The notes beneath the pieces are model-generated. The model made no database searches. It saw nothing but the letters and a program-made list of their open reading frames with translations, and had not been told where the DNA came from. A stretch of DNA of 64,000 nucleotides from Dasypus novemcinctus (Eukaryota; Chordata; Mammalia; Cingulata; Dasypodidae), in contig NC_080701.1 of the NCBI RefSeq assembly GCF_030445035.2, forward strand, positions 26,318,798 through 26,382,797, in the 5' to 3' direction. Positions within the stretch are counted from its first letter, which is position 1. Every line of letters starts with the position of its first letter. The translations under genes and the position numbers were made by a program. Positions 58,101 to 64,000 of this stretch are shown here, one piece after another.

Positions 58101-61100
58101 TGCAATAAAGGGACAATACAAATGCAGGCAAACAATCAATCACAGCCTGTGATTCTAGGTGCCAGCAGTGCAGTGGCCTCGGATGTAACTGCACTTGAAC
58201 ACCTGTAGCTTCTACTCTTGCCGGCAAGAAAGACCAATCGAGAGAGGAATGGAAATTGCAAGGGAAAAACAAGAATATGTTGATATCAGTGTCAAACGTT
58301 GCACCATGTGCCACGTTTGCTACATTAACCTTGATAAAGGGAATCCTTAAGTTATACTGCACTGCAAAGATTTTCTCTGGAAATCTGAGAAGAGAGTCTA
58401 TCCCCAAGAGCACTGATATGACTGAAATGACTCAGCTTTAAAACAAACAACGGCCTCTATGCCACGCTGTGGTTCAGAATGAATGTCAAAAAACTGGAAA
58501 AGAAATCATCGGGACCCCTGGGAACGGCAAAGGCATTTCCCTGGAGTCTGGACGAGAGACAAGAAGAGATGAGAGAAGGAGCAGGGTTGGAAAGGGTGGG
58601 GAGCTGCCACAACCAACTTTATCCAGGCCGGACACAGACCCTGGGACAATAGCCTTTAGCCCAGAAGTTCTGGTCCTGCTTATTTACAGGCTGCTGTCAG
58701 AGGCTATGCTCTCAGAATAAATACTGTTTTCAAAAACTACCACATGGAGGTAATTTTTAACTTTTCAGAAAGGTAATTAATATTGTATGTGCCAACCGCT
58801 TCGTTTCTCATCCCCTGAACAGGACTCTTTATAACTACGGGCTAGAAGGAGAAGGGGAATCTTTCTGTCTGCTTCTTATCTAATGGGTCCAGGGCAGCAA
58901 ACAGAAGAGCTTTTTCTCCTGGTACCCCTCCACCTCCCCCACCCCCAGGCATCTCCCTTCACTCAGCAGAATTCCTTCCCAGGCATCTGTACGATCTGGG
59001 CATATGGCTAATGTCTCAGCTAAATGAAATTGACCTGGCTCCCGATAACAGGAAAAATCTATCCTGAGCATGTCCCGTTGTCACCCCCCCACCCCCCACA
59101 GTCCTACTCCACGTTAATCCTGGTTATTTGGAGGAAAAAAGTGAGTGCCGCCTGTGGGTCTAGGAAAATAGAAGTCTCTCCTGCCTCATACTAAAATAAG
59201 AACGAAAGAAATCCTTCCATAATAAAACTTAAATCCTTCTGCAGGAAAAAAAAGCTCAGCTGGCAAAAACAAACTCACTTAGTCAGTGCAATAAAATGTC
59301 AACCCCGAAGTCTGAAGCTAAACAAAACCTGAAATCTAATGTTACTTTCAGTGTGTATCTCGTTAAGCAATGATGGTAGTTTTTCATGTTCCTTCCACTC
59401 CCTAAAGCAAACATGACGAGGGGGTAATTAAATACGCAATATTTTGATCATTCTTCAATCTACCTCGGGATTTCAACATACCTGAATCGGGAAATAATGA
59501 TCAGAACCTTTCACGGTATCATGACGTTGAGTTTATCTACAATTTACCGCCCACACATGAAAGCATCACATTATAGTGTTTTTGAGAAACGTGCATGGAT
59601 TAAGACCGTTTACTCAATAGGTGTTTGAGCACCCATCTCTTGCCAGTGTTTACAAAACACTTTTACACCCATTCAGTCGTTTAAGGTATTATCCTTACAG
59701 CTGAGAGCACAGAACTTCAAAACGTATAAAGGATGTACCCTACGGTGACAGCGGCTAAGTGGTTGCATCACGACTCAAACCCAGGACACCCAGTTCTCTT
59801 CAAAATCTCACACTTTTCCAACTGCTCTATCTCCATAAGCCTGGATTTTAATGGGTTCAAGGTTAATACCGGAAAGGAAAAGACTCTGGGTTCTTCTCCT
59901 CAAACCCCACAGCCACTTAGCACCCCGCCTCTCAGAGCCTCGGTCTCCTTGTTTTTCTAATGAGTTAATCATTGGGGTAACTTAGTTCCTTCAGCAATTA
60001 GAGCAACAGTTCTACTGATGAAGTCTTTACAGTTGACATAAAAATTTCATGCCCTTCATCTACATAAATAGAAGTGAATTAACAGTGGCCCTTATTTCCT
60101 GAATATGGGGTGGTGTCTTTTATCCTAGTCTTAATCTGTTGGGTTTTTTTTTGTCTTTTGTTTTTTTTTTTATTTGCCTTTCCCAAGCCTATTTATACCA
60201 CACATGCTAGGAGAACCCTGAGTTCTCAGAAGAAGTCGGAATTAGCAGCTGAGACAGCTGGGAAACCAGGTCATTATTGATAAATCATGGCAGATGCGGA
60301 TGAAAACCCGAAACATTACACGAGGAAAGTAAGAAAACTGGAACTTCCCCGAAAAAAGTAAACAAACCCTTCCTTTTCTCTCCGCAGCCGGGATAGCAAA
60401 CACTGGCTGGTGAAAACAAGCCGCTTTCCCTCCTGTGGATGCGGCAAAAGGAGAACAGCCAGTGGAGGGTGAGTTGATGGGTGGCCTTTCTCTTTCAGAT
60501 TATTCACTCTTGGTCACTAGGTTTCGATTCCCCACCCAGCCCCATGCACCCCACCCCGCTTCAAGAAACTCAGCTGACATCAAACGGCTCATTTCCAGAG
60601 CTACAAAGAAGGGGCTTTGGGGATCTCTCCGTCCTCCACCCCATCCACCACCACCTCAAGCCCCAGCTCAGTCTAATGTCTTCCTTTCTTGGAATTCACA
60701 GGTGCTGATGTAGTCACCTGATGTATTCACCATCATGACTGACAACCAGCTGTGGACCAGGCATAGGCCAGGGTGATATCAAGAAACACATCCTCTGGCC
60801 CCCAAAAACCCATAGTTTAGGAAAGGGACAACTAGAGGTCATGATGCAGAGTGATCAGTGCTGTGATCTGCAGGAGGGAGAAGGGGGGCGGGATGGAGAG
60901 GAAGACGTGGTTCTACCGGAAGGTAGAAGGTGGGTATCTAGTTCACTCTTGTTGAGGCTTGGGAGCTGGTCAAGGTAGGTTTCCAGGAAATGATAAAATG
61001 CGAGAGGAGTTGTCAATGAACAGGTGTTCCTCCAAGAGCGCATCCCCAAGACGGGCCATGGCTGGGGGTGCTGGGTAATAAAAGTGCACAGCCAGAGCAT

Positions 61101-63850
61101 CCTTCCACCTCAGCAAAAACACCTGCTGGTAGGTGAGTCACACACTCCAGCCTCTCTTCAAGAGTGTCCTCAGGAGGAAGTATGGTTTAGAATCCTTGGG
61201 GTTTTTTTAAAAAAATGTATTTAAGTATGCATTTATTTGTGATGTTTGCACATACATGCATAACTCCAATGTAATAATAAAAATAAATGGCCTGAACCTT
61301 TAGAAGCAGCTTTGAGACACGGTCTCGTCGATGTCTCAGGCCAGTCCTGAGATGGAGGTAGAAGCACATATTCCTATTTTACAAAGTCTCATGAACAGGG
61401 TAAGTGGTTAATGAGGACTAAACACCAAACGAGGCTTAACAGGAGAGTTGAACAGACACTGAGAACATTCCAGAGGGGATGCTACTGAAGCAAAAATAGA
61501 AGGCTTTGCCAAAGTCTTTATTTTAACGTTGAAAAGAAAGAATCAAGTATTCATTCCAACAGCTGTGCCAGGCTTAGCCACCGGATACATGACACACACA
61601 CACTCAGGTACTTGGAAGGTTATTGCCCAGCTCTCTAACTGATCAAGTGGGGAAGTGGCTTTCCACAGCCAGACTCTGCATTTCTTCTACAAGGACTCCT
61701 TCCCCTGCAGAGGTATTGGGGCAGAGCCCTGCCTTGAGGTTATGAGGCCAGCAAAATTAGCAGGATTTCTCACTGTCACTTCACGTCAGAGGATCATGTT
61801 TATTGAAGCGGAGCTTTCTTAACAGAAATAGCTGAGGAACCTCCTCCCCAGTAAAACAAATCAAACAAACAAACAAAAATACATTTTCTGGAGGGCTCTA
61901 GATTAGAGGCCCTTAGGGAGGGGTTTGGTTTGGATTTCTTATGGCTACTTTTAAGTTAATGCAATGCTTGTCTCTATATAATAAGCATTTAAGACTCTCA
62001 ATGCCAAAGTCCCACAGGATCTGGGTTTAACTACACCTTGAAATAGTTCCTTTTCAGGCTCTAGGTAGAATCAGATTCTCTAGGCCAATCCCCAAACAAA
62101 TCTCTCCAGGCCCACTACTGGATCCATCAGAAGCATCACGAAGTCATCTGGTATACCTCAAGTGCCCCCCCCCCCCCCCCCCATTGGTCAAGAGTCATGC
62201 TCTGGATCATGGCCATCTACGTACATATTTGTCAGCTGAGCAGCCCCTAAGCACACACACTTGTATTTGTTCTATAGGAATATCAACTGCTGAGCATTTC
62301 CTGGGCAGATCTAATTGGAAACCCACAGCATGGTCTTGTGAGCTAGTTGACTAAGGTAAGGTTTATCGCCCGAAGTGGGGGACAGAATTTTTCTCCATGC
62401 AAAGTCAGTGACCCAAAGGAGGAATGAAAGAAATATTCTACTGCTCATTGTCCAGCCTAACACCTTCTCAGAACCTAGCTGAAAACCATTCACAGAAAAT
62501 AGAAATGTTATTCTAAGGCCACAGGTGCGTCATGCCAAATAACCAAAGATAAACAACATTTCAACTACAACCTCAAACATTTTCTCACCACCAGAAATGA
62601 AGCATCTCAGAAGAGTGTACGGAATTTGAATTTTGAGTGGAAGTAAGTCCACTACCAGTGTATGGGAACCATGTGACCGATACCTGAGTTTCTCCAGATG
62701 CCGAAGCTGGCACTACTCCTTCCAAACGGATGGTCCTAGCCAAAGGTTCTCGATAGTGCTATAAAACCCCAAGATGGGAAAAATTCCTGCTGGCAGGTTA
62801 GTCGCGTAGGCAGTAAGTTTTACCAAATGCTTTAGGGTTCCCAGCCACTAATTTACAAAAGCTTTAAATGATTCTGTTCTCTTCAAGTCACACTGCCCGA
62901 ACCACTTGTTCCAATAGTTTGAAATTTGCTGATCACCAGCTCTGCTCCTCAACATGTTAGATACTGGGGAAAGAAAAGCAGGGGCCCCAACTCCTCCCTC
63001 GATGAACTTATAAACTCAAAACAGGATAATTCCTGTTCCTCAGCTACTCCCGGAGTCCCAGGCCTGTGATGAAGCAACTAAGAGTAGCACAGACTCTGGG
63101 AGAATCTGATACAAGGCATCACAGAAGAAAACGAGAGCCTTGGGGAGTCTGGACTAAGCTCTTTGGGCAAAAGGCAGCTATCATGTGCTCTTGACAAGTT
63201 CCAGAGATTCGGGGCTGACGTCCTGGAGGACTAAATTGATGGGGAGGATGGAGCTATTTATACTTCAATAGCCACAGTGTCCCCGCTGGTGCCCTGAGCC
63301 TGGCGCTCTCAGGAAACACTCAGCACTGACGCTGGCTGTCATCTATTGATTCTGGACCGAGTTAGTGTTTAGATCCCAGGATGAGTCTTCGCCTACGGGC
63401 AGAAATCGCTAGGAAATCACCTTTTGAGGGAAATCCGCTGAATGGTTACATGGGTTGGATTTCTTCACAGGATTGCCAATGTGCCCACTCATTATTTTTT
63501 TCTGTCCGTCCGCTACAGGAGACCACCATTACTGCTCCAACGTGCCCGCCCAGTAAATCACGGTGACCCTGCATCTTTGGGCTTAATTTGCCACCAGATA
63601 CCTGGGAGCTCAGCCGTTTGCCTCCTTACCTTCCTCCTCCCTTCCCGCTTTGGGAGGGTAAAAAAGATAATAACAGTGAACCTCTAGAGAGCCTCGCTAT
63701 GCTTCTGCAGACTGCCTTAGAAATAAAAAGACGCTGGCGTTATTTTCCCCCCGATGACTGAAAAGTCCTTCAACAGCCCTGCTTACGGGATTAATGCGAA
63801 CTGGGCAAAAAGCCACAGGCAAAGCTGAGCCGAGAGAGTGGAAAGCTGCG
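55179..63850. other. PLAT first intron and/or upstream flank
   Basis: No coding exon recognised. An MIR-like fragment lies at about 59620-59850, T-rich tracts at about 60140-60170 and a C-run at 62165-62182. Longer open frames (for example 56486-56890 and 57086-57529) resemble nothing and lack splice or promoter context. In human, PLAT is separated from IKBKB by tens of kb, so a gene-poor stretch is expected. Confidence 0.5.
59620..59850 (-). repeat. MIR-type fragment, diverged
   Basis: CCAGTGTTTACAAAACACTT, then CAGCGGCTAAGTGG and ACTCAAACCCAGGACACCC in antisense MIR order. Confidence 0.55.
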
Positions 63851-63859
63851 GCGGAACAG

Positions 63860-64000
63860 GGAACAACGATCAGAGGCATTTTCTCCCCTGCCCTCCAAGG
63901 AGAAACGTCAGACCTGCGAGCACCAGCTCCCCTTTCCCAGCACTTCCCACCTGACTAACCCCGGGGTTAGGTCACTCCCCGCCCCAGGCCCAGCCTCAGT
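63860..64000 (-). promoter_or_regulatory. Candidate PLAT noncoding exon 1 / promoter
   Basis: On the - strand this end of the window has a GC box (GGGGCGGGG), then GGGGAGCT and, about 39 nt on, GGGCAGGGGAGAAAATGCCT. The last two blocks resemble, in order, the human PLAT exon 1 leader as I remember it. The position would give a first intron of about 12 kb. No exon boundary is certain; a GTAAGC donor lies further on near 63784. This is a weak inference. Confidence 0.25.

Overview
This is a mammalian nuclear genomic window, most likely from an armadillo (Dasypus, Xenarthra). Two multi-exon genes are readable exon by exon, and their converging arrangement matches human 8p11.21. At least nine full-length copies of a tRNA-derived SINE of the DAS type seen in armadillo are scattered through it, together with older MIR, L2, L1 and MER20-like copies. 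There is nothing prokaryotic here and no new defence or metabolic system; the points of interest are mobile-element biology, retrocopies and regulatory DNA.

Layout. 1-8206: a young sense-strand L1 with an intact ORF1, an ORF2 broken by a one-base insertion, and a very long 3' region ending in poly-A. 8476-8799: four tandem copies of a unit that pairs a TGACGT motif with a variable (CA)n tract. 8805-9600: a CpG island with a CCAAT-box array and GC boxes, the promoter of AP3M2. 10668-35185: AP3M2 on the + strand, eight coding exons giving 418 residues, with introns full of SINEs, old L1, a U2 snRNA retropseudogene and a GC-rich processed pseudogene resembling the 3' end of RIPOR1. 35186 to about 37305: AP3M2 3' UTR. 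About 37310-40090: the short gap between the two convergent genes. 40090-51680: PLAT (tissue-type plasminogen activator) on the - strand, thirteen coding exons giving 564 residues. 51681-64000: PLAT first intron and/or upstream flank, with an antisense L1 fragment, a 34-nt U2 5' fragment flanked by target-site duplications, and a run of short tRNA-derived SINEs.

The two genes are functionally unrelated. AP3M2 encodes the mu subunit of the neuronal AP-3 vesicle adaptor; PLAT encodes a secreted serine protease that activates plasminogen. Both reading frames are complete and all inferred introns are GT-AG, so both genes look functional. The PLAT product keeps its catalytic triad and activation site. 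Relative to the human protein as I remember it, it lacks the kringle-2 glycosylation sequon and has one substitution in the basic PAI-1-binding loop.
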